Assembly (NCBI GenBank): GCA_002914805.1
Contig: JXTB01000014.1
Location: 688,876 to 752,875 of the forward strand
Reading direction: 5' to 3'
From: Parasponia andersonii
Taxonomy: Eukaryota > Streptophyta > Magnoliopsida > Rosales > Cannabaceae
Length of the DNA: 64,000 bases
Every line of letters starts with the position of its first letter. The stretch's first letter is position 1. A program made the translations under genes and the position numbers. Below are positions 48,154 through 59,212 of this stretch, in pieces. The notes under the pieces were generated by a model. That model worked only from the letters and a program-made list of their open reading frames with translations, was not told the origin of the DNA and made no database searches.

Positions 48154-48539
48154 TAAGGATTTAATGCTCATGCCATGATCTATCCTTGTCTCTTTTCTTT
48201 CTTTCTTTCTTTTTTTTTTTTTTTGGAATAATAACATTTTTATACACTTCATTTTAGCTCTTAATTCCATTTATATCTTTAATTTCAATTATTATCAATA
48301 TTAGTCTTTAAATTTAATATTTATCATAAATTTATAACTTTCTATTGATCAAATACTCATTTTGACCATTAGTTTATTGAAATACTCTTCTAGATGTTAA
48401 AAATATATAACTGACAATAAATCCAAATTTGAAATCAAATCAATAAATAATAAATTTTAAAAAAATGCTTATCTTCTTGCCATCATTTCTTTCTCTTCAT
48501 CCTCTTTGGCTAGTTTGATATTGTTGTGATGTGTTGTAA

Positions 48540-48928
48540 CTGTGCTATGGCCTTATTGAAGTTATGCTACGAGCAAAAAGCAATTGTGAAAAAAAAAGTA
48601 CAAGTATTTGGTAAATTTAATCTATAAAACCGATGTATTGTGTAAAAATAATATCTAAGTATTTGATAAACCATAGATTATGGTGCTATAAAATGATCTT
48701 TTAAATAATTTATATTATAAAAGCAGAATTAGTTGTGCTATAGCTCTGCTATAGTTGTATTATGAGCAAGAAATAATTATGGGAAAAAAAACATCTAGGT
48801 GTTTGGTAAATTTAATTTACAAAATTATTATGCTATATAAAAACAACATCTAAGTATTTGGTAAACTATAGATTATGTGCACTATAAAGCGATATTTTAA
48901 ATAATTTGTATTATGAAAATATAATCAG
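48540..48928. repeat. About 195-bp tandem duplication
   Basis: Copy 1 (about 48540-48733) and copy 2 (about 48735-48928) share tttggtaaatttaat, aacatctaagtattt, aaactatagattatg and ttttaaataattt phrases at an offset of 195 bp, with moderate divergence. Non-coding. Confidence 0.7.
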
Positions 48929-51706
48929 CTTTTTTTTAAAGGTAATTTTTACCATATTTTCTAAATTCTGCTTAAATTATCGGTTATGCATTAACTCTTA
49001 GAATTTGCTAACAAAAAATAAGTACTTGCCAAACGCCTCATATTTTTGTTTTTTTTTTTTAATGGTCTTTAAAAGCTAAAAATAACAATTATAATCAATC
49101 CAAAACGGGGCCTCCTTTCTCTCTTAGCCCCGATTCAATTTTTACAGAATACGGTGTTAGCTTAAAGATGCAGACTGGAGAAAGAAAAAATAATTTGACA
49201 TTTTGGATCTTTACCCAAGGAACAAAAGGAGAAAAGAAAAAAAAAGAAGAAGAAGAAGAAGATTGAACCGCTATATAAGGAGCAGCTAAGTCCAATCCCA
49301 TAAAAGTACATGAATGAACAAAAACTAACCCAGTAAAATACGTTAATTCAAATAACGAACTAAAAAAGAAAAACTAATTTAAATATGTTAATGGACTGTA
49401 ACCACTAGTCGGCATTGGTGTTTCATTCTTTGTTGTCCAGGTTTCAGTGCGTCTTTTTGGTTTTGTTTTGTTTTGTGTTTTTCTCATTTTTTTTTTTTTT
49501 TTTTTTTTTGGTATGGTTTTGGTGTATGAACTTTTTTGGATATGGGTCTCTGGGCTGTTGTTTCGTCATATTTTTCTGATATTGAGTGGGCGAGTCATAA
49601 AGTTGGAGTAAATCAAGACAAGCAAAGGTCTCCTCGTTTTTCTCAGCAAAAGAGTCTTACCAAAGTAAAGGCAAAACATAGGTCCTACTACGATAGTTTT
49701 CCACCACAATTTATCATTGTATTTCAAGAAGCATGATCTTTTGTTTGTAACCTATTAATAGAAAAAATGAAAAAAAAATAAAACATAAAACTTCTGTTCT
49801 GTTTTTTAATATTTTGGATATGCTCTAGATTCCCAGAAGCACAATTGGGCTGTGTTGTTTACTGTTTACTGAAAATTTATTTTATTTTATTTTATTTGTT
49901 TTTTTTTTTTCCTGAGTAGCATTCTCTAACAGATTGAGTTGGTGTGCCATGCCAGTTGTCATGCGTTGTAATGATTTAGTATTTTTTTTATCCATGACTG
50001 GTTGTCTTTTCTTGTTGAAGGTACTTTTTTTTTTTTATTATTTCGGTAATATTGTTGACTGCACTTTATATTCTTGTAGCATCTTTCCAAAAAATTTAAA
50101 ATAAAAAAATGAGAGGTTTTCTAAAAAATCAGCCCACTAGAGAAACGGCTGCTACACGACATACACCACACTAATCCTTGCTGGCATGCATTTTGGTGTA
50201 ATTTATAAAGTCTACGATTTCAAATCCCATTGTACTCCGGTATAACTTTATATGATATTATAACTAATTTTTTTAATACTATTTTTTTAACATTTGTTTT
50301 AGAACACATAATTTTAAGGAGAGGTTACAATAGAACCCAAATTTTGACTTTACCAAAGACTCAAAATAATAACTTTTTGATCGATATCTAACTATTAAAA
50401 AGATCATTTATCACACAAATTCATCTTGTGTTGCATGTACCAATTCACACTTCTTTCGTTAACTTTTTGGGCCTTAATATGTCTTCATTCTCGAAAACGT
50501 AGTCATGATTCATTATTATTATCACTAATAACTATTACCATTAATAAATTCTAATTCTCTAAACTTAACTGATATATTAAGTTAGATTATGATATCGACT
50601 CTAACAGAAAACTTTGCTTATCAATCAAGATTTTTGGTGCTTTCACAATTAGCACGTGACGTTTTAATCATTCAGGTATCTATGATATCTTTAGAGTCTA
50701 TTTTTAGTACGACTAGGATGATAATAGATGAGTAAAGGATTTCGTTGATTCCTGAAATGGTTGAGATATTTATATGTGTTAAAAATTGTTAATAAACGAA
50801 CAAGCAAAATTAAGAAATTATTCATATTTGCAACGAAGAATTGGCCAAATATTTCAATAATTTGTACATACACGATGATGATAACAAGTCATAAACTCAT
50901 AATTGATGATATACTAGTTCTTTTTTGTATGTAATAATTTGAATTATAAATTTGTAATCATCAATAAAATCAAATTCGAATTTTCAAATTTATTTGTTTC
51001 TTTATTTTTTTGAACATTTTCATTATAATTCTAAATAATTTTCTTAATAATTTTGTTTTAAAAGTTTTTTTAATTAACTATTCAACTTATATAATATATA
51101 TTATTTAATTATTATTAAATTTTTAACAGTAAAAAAAAATAATAATATGTTTATGTTATCTATTTTGAAAAAATAATTAAAATTTTAAAATATAACATTT
51201 TTTTTTTTTTTACAAAATACTCTAATAGCTAATTAAAAAAGAATTGGGCTAAGCACGGGCTGGTTCGGCTAGACCCATCCATCTTTTCAAGTTCAGTTTG
51301 CCCATTTTACCACCTTTAAACGTGTAGTGCAGCTATAACTCTTCATCTCATGACCTCAACTTCGGGAGTTTAATTTGTTTAATATAAAAATCTTCCAAAG
51401 AACATGTGGGCATACATTTCTTTTTATGACTATCAACTATGTGCAAATGTACATATACATACACAATGACATATATAATGATATATACCAAGGTCTTTTT
51501 TTGAAATAAATTAAAATCAGCTTGAATAATACGAACATAAATTAGTATGATATACATTCTACTCCAAAATAAAAACATTAATAATAATAGTGTAAGTATT
51601 ATACTAAGTAAGAATCTTACTTAGTATACGTGTCATGTGACAAAATTGTCGTAAATTGACAATGGGCAAACAATTGCTAATTATTTTATACTCTCTCTTG
51701 TTTTTT
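48929..51706. other. AT-rich intergenic DNA, no gene seen
   Basis: An (AGA)n run at about 49243-49261 and ttttg repeats at about 49459-49475. No supported gene or element. Confidence 0.5.
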
Positions 51707-51902
51707 TTTTTTCCAAAAAAAATGTAGAGTTTAACTAATGACCTCAACTTATTACAAATTAAAGGAAAATACCTATCACTACCCAATCTTCACCTCACCC
51801 TATTAGAAATAATAGGTTTTCACGCCTACTTCCGGTGTGACTTGAACTTAAGACCGAGATCTCAGGTAGTGAGTGCTCTTACCACTTGAGCTAACCCACT
51901 TT
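51707..51902 (-). mobile_element. tRNA-derived SINE
   Basis: On the minus strand the head reads gtgggttagctcaagtggta (A box, about 51881-51899) and agttcaagtcacacc (B box, 51834-51848), spaced as in a tRNA-type internal RNA polymerase III promoter. It is not a tRNA: the arms do not close into a cloverleaf and unrelated sequence (gggtgaggtgaagattgggt) follows before an A/T-rich tail near 51710. About 195 bp, as usual for plant SINEs. Target duplication not resolved. Confidence 0.65.
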
Positions 51903-52282
51903 GTCATTTTTTATTTATACTTTCTTAAGTTCAACTATACAAGAATGGGAAAGAAATGTAGACCTTATTTTAATAACAGTAGAAATCAACCTTGATTATC
52001 TTTTAATTAATCGGTGATACGTGTACATATACGACAACTTATATACTACTTAGTTAATTACAATCATATTAATTATGAATTCCACGCCTCTAATTAATTT
52101 AACAATTACCATGACTTTGCCCTTTGTCATGTTCTCATGGCTTTTTAATACAAAAACTTAATGAACTCTAAACAATTTTGTAGAATTAACCATAAATTCA
52201 ATTACTTAGAACAAAATTCCTTGAATTTTCCTTATGTTAGTTTTGTTATATATATAAAAAAAAATATTTCTATTGGTCTTTT
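51903..52282. other. AT-rich intergenic DNA, no gene seen
   Basis: Nothing recognisable. Confidence 0.5.
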
Positions 52283-53125
52283 TTTTAGGGTTAAGTTCTC
52301 ATTTTATTATTTGTATCTTTTAGAACATCATTCTTAGATTTTTGTTTCACATTAATCTTTTTAATCTATTCTGTCCAAAACAATCGTTAATTATAACTTG
52401 ACCAAAATATACTCATCTCAGCAAAACAAAGGGAAATTATTTTTTTTTTTAAAAAAAGAGTTCAATTATCGTTTTTGATCAAAGTAAAGGTAAGAAATTG
52501 GAAACATTTATATGGTTCTGATGTGGATTTACTTTGATCCAAGTATCATCTATCCCACAAATAAACAGTATACAGTATCTCACCTCTTGGGGAAAATGAA
52601 TCTATCTTTCTTTAAAGTTGCTATCCAATATTGCAACCTTTATAAATATTGTTATTATTTTTAGGTTTTGACAACATTTATCATTAACTAAATATGTATC
52701 TGGAAATATTTGCAATTTTTAATCTTATTACCACTTGAGAATCATGTTCACAAACAACTATAGAATACATGAAATAATATAACCAATATAAAATGAATCA
52801 CAATACTTCAACATAAAATATAAATAAAATAACACAAATATGTATAGATGAATATTTGGATCAAAGTAGATCCATATTGGAAATATATAAATTTTTCCAA
52901 TTTCTTATCTGTATCTTGAACAAAAACGATAATCCATATATTTTTTTATTATTATATTTTAAATAATAATTTTACTTTATTTCCAATTTCATCCTTGTAG
53001 AGATGAGCATGTTTTAGACAAATGCTAATTAAAAGCAGTTTTGGAAAGAAAAGATTAAAAATAGATTAATATGAAATAAAAATTTAAAAATGTGAACCTA
53101 AAATCTATAAATAAAAGAATGAGCA
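52283..53125. mobile_element. Foldback element with arms of about 280 bp
   Basis: The left arm (about 52283-52560) matches the reverse complement of 52845-53125. Shared phrases include ggttaagt.ctcatt, cacattaatct, aaa.tgctcatctc-like text, aagaaattggaaa and tactttgatccaa. The loop (52561-52844) is AT-rich and non-coding. The outer right arm was later duplicated in tandem (next entry). Confidence 0.7.
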
Positions 53126-53514
53126 CTTAACCTTGAAAGAAACTAACAGATCACACATTTGTTTCCCTAACATAATTTATATTACGGAAGAATGGGAGAT
53201 TTTGCTCTAAATAATTGTATTCAAAATTAATTTTACTAAATTATNTTTATTTTCAATTTCATCCTTGCAGAGATGAGCATGTTTTAGGCAAATGCTAATT
53301 AAGAGTAATTTTGGACAGAAAAGATTAAAAATGGATTAATATGAAATAAAAATTTAAGAATGTGAACCTAAGAGCTACAAATAAAAGAATGAGCACTTAA
53401 CCTTGAAAGAAACTAACAGATCACACATTTGTTTCCCTAACATATTTTATATTATGGAAGATTGGGAGATTTTACTCTAAATAATTATATTCAAAATTAA
53501 TTTTACTAAATTAT
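52968..53514. repeat. 270-bp tandem duplication with an undetermined base at the junction
   Basis: agatgagcatgttttag occurs at 53001 and 53271. The two units (about 52968-53244 and 53238-53514) are about 95 percent alike by eye. The only N in the window is 53245, at the unit junction (ttatNtttatttt). Confidence 0.85.
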
Positions 53515-53787
53515 TTCGAATTCATGGAGTTTTTATATTAAAAAACCTTCTCTTACTTCATTTATTCTCTAAAATCTTATCTTACAAAAGTACTTTCTAT
53601 AGTCATATACTTTTTTTTCCTCTCTCTTACACTGAGATAATTGCATTGATACTTGAATCCCTGATAAAAATTAAAATATAAATGTACATTTAGATATGAA
53701 GGCATCTGTTGTAATGCAATGCCTTACTTTGAAAATGAGGCGCCAATCTCAAGCGAAAATATCACAAGCCCAAAGTAAAATATTATA

Positions 53788-54677
53788 GAGAAATTATCAC
53801 TAAAATACTCTTTATTGTGAAAAAGTGTAAAAAAAATCTTGTAATTTTAGGAATTCAATAAGTACTTTATTTTTAAGGTAAATTATCACTTAAATATTAT
53901 GTGTTTTCATAAGTGTGAAAAATACTCTTGTATTTTAAAACTACAATATAAAATACCTTCTATACATTTGAATTATTTGCTATCTTTGACTTTCAAAATA
54001 TTTAGTAAAATTAATATTTTACCTTTTATTATATTATTTTAAAGCACATACCACACTTAAAAATGAAGGGAGAGAGAATATATATGGTCTAAAACTTTTT
54101 AAAAAAAATTCTTCCATTCATAGTTGCAACAAAATCCATAAAAGAAAATAAAAAATCTAAAATTTCTCAGAAATTTTGAAAGTGATAGAAAAAAGAAACT
54201 CTTTCATCCATAGTTGTTGCACAAAATTAGAAAAGAAGTGAAAATTAAATTTTCAGAAATTTTAAAAGTTACAAAAAATTTTAAAAATTTTAAATTTTTC
54301 TATTTTAGATTTGTACTGCAACTATGGAAGGAAGAGTTTATATCTTTTTAAAGAGGTTTTAGACCATATGTATTATTTCTCCCATTATTTTCAAGTATGA
54401 TGTGTAACTTAAAATAATAAGAGGTAAAATATTAATTAGACTATTTTTTTTTGAAAATTTTGACTAGTTAAATGTAACAAATAATATAATAATTCAAATA
54501 GAAAGTGTTTATTTTAAATTTTTAATAATACAAGAATTTTTTTCACATTTTTTTTGAAACAAATAGTATTTTAGTGATAATCTCTTTTAAATATGAAGTA
54601 CTTATTTTGAAATTTAAAAAATATAAAGCTTTTTTCACAATTTTTTAAAATAGAGTATATATTAGTAATAATTTCTC
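53788..54677. mobile_element. Mutator-type foldback MITE, perfect 9-bp target duplication
   Basis: 890 bp, flanked on both sides by aatattata (53779-53787 and 54678-54686). Both ends read gagaaattat-acta inward. Inverted similarity continues almost to the centre: aagtactt-ata, tatcac-taaaatact, ttcttgtatt, atatggtctaaaac and ccatagttgca recur on the opposite arm. No coding content. The 9-bp duplication and GAGAAATT ends fit Mutator-like elements, and the ends match those of 46940-48153. Confidence 0.82.
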
Positions 54678-54714
54678 AATATTATAACAAATAGGTAGAA
54701 AATTAGGAAGTATT

Positions 54715-55245
54715 TGTTGAACAAATCAACAATTGCAACTCACCAACTAGTTATAATAGGAATAGTAGAAAGGTCAGCAGCAATATGAACAATGAAAGGG
54801 CAACCGCAATAATAATAGTGAAAAGAGCAGCCGTAATAGTAATAGTAAAAAGTAGTGCTCATACTACCTTTCAAGTTCTGTAAATACGGATAGCTTTATC
54901 ACTTGTTTTGCATCCAATTCTAAAATTATCTTCCTTTCTAAAAGAGAATTCAAGTTTAGGAATTTTTCTTAGTGTCTAATTTGTTTTCTCCTAAATTATT
55001 TAGAGAGTGTTTTCTCCTATTTCAAGAGAGAGAAGTTCATTTATTTTCTTTTTGTATTTAGAGAAAAGTAAGTTGTAATATCCTTTTTATAGTAAAATTT
55101 TTTACAATCTTATTTGTGAACGTAACCTAAATTGGGTGAACTACGTTAAATCTTTTGTGTACCTTATCTTTTTCATTTTACCGAAATTTTCTCAACTCAT
55201 ATTTTAACTATGTGTCATCGCTTCTGTAAAGTCGATCTCCTAATA
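54715..55245 (+). repeat. Copia 3, 5' LTR
   Basis: About 531 bp from TGTTGAACAAATC to gatctcctaata (final CA decayed to TA). A short U3 array (about 54762-54852) and a TATA-like gtaaatacgg at about 54879. Confidence 0.88.
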
Positions 55246-55246
55246 G

Positions 55247-55259
55247 TGGTACCAAAGCT
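55247..55259 (+). other. Copia 3 primer binding site
   Basis: tggtaccaaagct at the position held by tggtatcagagtc in copia 2; two or three changes from the initiator-tRNA complement. Confidence 0.75.
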
Positions 55260-55381
55260 ATTGGTTGAAGTATTGTTCACATATACAGTACTATCTACGT
55301 ATACATATTGTTCACATATATAGTACTATTTACATACAATGAAACAATGGTACCTGAACAAATCGTGGTGAACAAAAAAAA

Positions 55382-56102
55382 ATGATGGCAAGATTCGATA
55401 TTAAGAAGTTCAATGAGAGTAATTTATCTTTGTGGAAAATGAAAATAAAGGTAATTTTGAGGAAAGATAATTGCTTAGCATTATTTAGGGAAAAGCCTGC
55501 TGAGAATACTGATGATAAAAGGTGGGATGAGATGGATGACAATATCGTAGCTAAGTTACATTTGACACTAGCAAATGGAGTCCTATTGAGCATTGAGAAG
55601 AATAAGTTAGTCAGGGAGACATGGAACATACTAACAAAGCTGTATTAGACCAAGTCATTGCACAACAAAATTTTCTTGAAGATAAGACTTTACACTTTTC
55701 GTATGGCAGAATCAACAATGGTGACTGACCACATTAACACCTTTAACACTTTATTTTTGCAGCTCATAGTAATTGAGCATAAAATAGAGGATAATGAATG
55801 TGCAGAATTCTTACTTCAAATTCTACCTGATTCGTATGATCTCCTCATCATTAATGTCACCAGTAATATCACAACTCTAGTTTTCAATGATCTTATAGTT
55901 GCTGTTCTCGAAGAAGAAAATTAGAACAAGGAAGACGGATCGACAAGTTCACAACAAGCAGAGACTTTAATAATGAGATGGATATCAATAGAACGTGATC
56001 CCAGTAGGAGTCAGAGTCATGGTAGATCAAAGCCTAGAAGTAAAAAGAATATCAAATGCCATCACGATGGTAAGAAATGGCACTTCAAAAGGGAGTATTA
56101 GT
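55382..56102 (+). pseudogene. Copia 3 gag remnant
   Basis: Open frames 55382-55648 (ARFDIKKFNESNLSLWKMK .. KRWDEMDDNIVAKLHL .. WNILTKLY) and 55658-55924 in the same family order. Near 56055-56099 the knuckle is degraded to CHHDGKKWHFKREY, losing two of the zinc ligands. Compared with copia 2 the N-terminal gag is better preserved. Confidence 0.85.
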
Positions 56103-56239
56103 AACTCAAGAAGAATGAAGATTCTAGAGGGAAGGACCTCGAGTCATCAAATACTCAAGGAAATGTGGCAATTACTTCAGATGATGGTGAAATACTCTAT
56201 AGCAAAGCAGCAATAATTTCTAAAGAAAGACGGCAGCTT

Positions 56240-56675
56240 ACTAATATTTGGTTAATAGATTTAGGAGCAATACATAAATCCTCATAGAGAGTGGTATCAC
56301 ACATGTGATCATGTCTCTAGAGGATTTGTGTCCATAGGTAACGATCATGCCTTAGAGATCGGTAGGATTGGTACCATTAAGATAAAGAGGTATGATGGCA
56401 TTGTTCGTACCATTTAAGAAATGCGACATGTGAAAGGCCTAAAGAAGAATCTATTATCTTTGGAACAATTAGATAACCTTGGTTGCAAAACTCACATCGA
56501 GAATAGGATCATGAAGGGTGTGCTTATAGTAATGAAGGCAGAGAAGATCGCAGCAAATCTATACACATTTAAAGGAGATACAGTGATAGAAGTAGAAGCA
56601 TTCGTTGCTTCAACAAATTTTGGAGAAGAATCAATGATGATGTGGCATCGTAAACTCGACCATATGTTGAAATAA
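56240..56675 (+). pseudogene. Copia 3 protease and pre-integrase remnant
   Basis: WLIDLGAIHKSS replaces the expected D-S-G-A active-site stretch (D-L-G), followed by EWYHTCDHVS-like text, then VKGLKKNLLSLEQLDNLGCKT and the pre-integrase phrase MMMWHRKLDHM (about 56635-56670), which ends at a stop. Confidence 0.75.
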
Positions 56676-56729
56676 TCTCACAAAGGCATCTTTATCTTTT
56701 TGTGAGCATTATGTCATAAGTAAGTATCA

Positions 56730-57150
56730 AGAGGCAATTTATAGTGGTATACACTTTTCAGCAAAATAGAGTGGCAGAGTGGATGAAGAGAACCTTGTTG
56801 GAAATAGCAAGAGCAATGTTGAGAGTTGCAGGTCTATCTAAGACACTTTAGGCAAAAGTAGTGAAAACCGTCTGTTATGTGATCAATCGATTTCTATCAA
56901 TAGTGTTTGATATGAAAATACCGATGAAAATATAGACCAGTACACTAGCAGATTACTCTCGCTTACATACATTTAGAAGTCCTGTGTACGTAATGCACAA
57001 CACTCAAGAATTCATAAAATTTGATTCAAAGTTCAGAAAATATGTACTCTTAAGATATGTTGATGGAGTCAAAGGGTATCTCTTATGAGATCTCACTGCC
57101 CATAAGGTTGTTATTTATAGAGATGTGATATTTGTAGAGAATAAACTACA
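56730..57150 (+). pseudogene. Copia 3 integrase C-terminal remnant
   Basis: Reads, through stops, the NRVAEWMKRTLLE-like motif near 56765, CYVINRFLSI near 56873 and the later SRLHTFRSPVYVMHNTQEF and PTAHKVVIYRDVIFVEN stretches. The catalytic core before this is deleted. Confidence 0.7.
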
Positions 57151-57369
57151 AGATAAGGGAGATACTAGCAGAACAAAAACTACTACAATTCAGATATAAA
57201 AGAATACTGAAGATTCATATTCTTCTAAAGCAAGACCAGAGCACAAAGTTGAAGAACCAGTTGAGGAAGAGGCTTCTAAAATTCGTCAGTCAACTTGTGA
57301 GAAATGACCATCAACATGACACTCGAATTATGTCACTGAGAGCAGCATTGCATACTGTCTTCTAACAAA

Positions 57370-58370
57370 TGATAGAGAGCCAACAACTTTCCATTAGGCT
57401 ACCAAAAACCTAGATGTATTCCTATGAATTATAGCAATACAAGAAGAGATTGAAGCCCTTCACAAAAGTAAGACATGGGTTTTTATTTCGCTACCACAAG
57501 GAAGAAAGGCTATTGGCAACAAATGAGTCTACAAGATCAAGTGTGATAGCGATGATCAAGTGGAGCAGTATCGTGTGAGATTGGTGGTAAATATGCTCAA
57601 AAAGAAGGTATTGACTTTAACGAGATATTTTTACATGTAGTTCCACTTACAACAGTTAGAGTAGTTTTGGTGATGTATGCTATGTTAGGCCTACATCTAG
57701 AGCAACTAGATGTGAAAACCACTTTTCTTTATGGAGAACTTGAAGAAGAAATTTATATGCTCCAACCAGAAGATTTTGCTGAAACAGGCAAGGAGAACTT
57801 AGTTTGCAGATTGAATAAATGTCTATACAGTCTCAAAAAGGCGCCAAGATATTGGTATAAGAGATTTGATTCCTTCATCATAAGCGTTAGGTATAACAGA
57901 CTCAATTTAGACCACTGCACATAATTTAGGAGGTTTGATGAAGATTATGATTTCATTATCTTATTATTGTACGTAGAGGACATGCTGGTAATGAGCCCCA
58001 ACAAAAGTAGAGTCCAAGAATTGAACGTACAGTTGGGTAAAAAATTTCGATATGAAATACCTGGGACCAGCAAACTAGATTCTAGGGATACAAATTCACC
58101 GAGACAGAAGTAACATGAAGATTTGGCTTTCTCAGAAGAATTATTTGAAGAAAATTTTGTGTCGCTTCAATATGCAAGATTGTAAGCCAGTATTTACCCC
58201 ACTTCCTATTAACTTCAAATTATCTTCCGGCATGTATCTTAGCAATGATGCAGAGCGTGTGGAGATGTCTCAAATACTGTATGCATCAGCGGTGGGAAGC
58301 CTAATGTTTGCTATGATATGCACAAGACCAGACATTGTATAAGTAGTGAAAGCGGTTAGTTTATATATGA
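57370..58370 (+). pseudogene. Copia 3 reverse transcriptase remnant
   Basis: Pieces 57667-57924 (LHLEQLDVKTTFLYGELEEEIYMLQPEDF .. KAPRYWYKRFDSF) and 58115-58342 (FNMQDCKPVFTPLPINFKL .. ASAVGSLMFAMICTRPDI). The catalytic box at 57970-57981 reads Y-V-E-D instead of Y-V-D-D, so one catalytic Asp is lost. Stops near 57924 and 58342. Confidence 0.85.
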
Positions 58371-58379
58371 CGAATCCTA

Positions 58380-58930
58380 GTGGAGAGCATTAGAATGCTG
58401 TGAAGAGGATTCTGAGGTATATCAAAGGAACTTCAGATGCTGCATTATATTACGGATGATCAGAATTTTACTGTCAGAGGATATGTTGATTCAAATTTTG
58501 CGAGTGATCTTGACAAACGAAAATCTACTATAAGTTATGTGTTTACTAGTGCAAAAAGACCTGTAAGCTAGGTTTCGAAATTATAAACTATTGTGACTTT
58601 ATCTACAACAGAAATAAAATATATGGCGGCTACACAAGCATGCAAAGAGGCTATTCTGGTTCAAATTTTATTAGAGGAGCTCGGGCACAAACAAGAAAAG
58701 ATTTCTCTATTTTGTGATAGTTAAAGTGTCTTGCACATTGCAAGAAATCTAACCTTTTATTCCAGGACAAAGCACATAGGTGTTCAATGTTACTTTATTC
58801 GAGAAGTAGTAGAAGATGAAAATATGGACATAAAAAAGATTCACACTAAAGAGAATCTAGTAGATGCTTTAATTAAACCAATCAATGTTGACAAGTTCCA
58901 ATGGTGTAGATGCTCATATGGTCTAGCGGA
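58380..58930 (+). pseudogene. Copia 3 RNase H remnant
   Basis: [53 protein letters not shown] and HIARNLTFYSRTKHIGVQCYFIREVV are visible in shifting frames; ENLVDALIKPINVDKFQWCRC follows at about 58849. Asp-to-Asn (DSNFAS) and Glu changes (TEIKYM) hit catalytic positions. Confidence 0.8.
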
Positions 58931-59010
58931 TACATATGCAGCATGAAGAATTGACAAGCGAAAAAAAAAGAGATTTCTCAAGTGTAAAGATATGATTAAA
59001 ATTAAGTTTT

Positions 59011-59022
59011 CAAGTGAGAGAA
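59011..59022 (+). other. Copia 3 polypurine tract
   Basis: caagtgagagaa just before the 3' LTR start; one G-to-A change from the copia 2 tract. Confidence 0.75.
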
Positions 59023-59212
59023 TATTAAATAAATCAATAATTACAACTTACTAACCAACCGTAGTAAGAACAATAAAAAGGTCAATTGCAATAAAAACAA
59101 TGAAAAAAATAATCACAATAATAATACAAAAAGCTAACATAACAAAAAAAACAACAATAATAATAATAATAAATAATATTTAAATTACTTTTTAAATTAT
59201 ATAAATACGAAG
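59023..59212 (+). repeat. Copia 3, 3' LTR (truncated)
   Basis: Starts tattaaataaatcaataatt, keeps an A-rich, decayed U3 array and ends after tataaatacgaag, where unrelated DNA follows. Confidence 0.8.

Larger units (their letters stand above)
54715..59212 (+). mobile_element. Ty1/copia retrotransposon 3, truncated 3' LTR
   Basis: Same family as copia 1 and 2. Full 5' LTR, PBS, gag, protease, pre-integrase, C-terminal integrase, RT, RNase H, polypurine tract, then only about 190 bp of the 3' LTR. The integrase catalytic core is deleted near 56715-56735. Stops and frame changes in all domains. Its left end lies only 28 bp from the target duplication of the 53788-54677 element. Confidence 0.88.

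Noticed and set aside
51834-51899. Possible tRNA gene on the minus strand
   Set aside because: A and B boxes are present but the stems do not pair into a cloverleaf and there is no acceptor stem; a SINE head explains it better.
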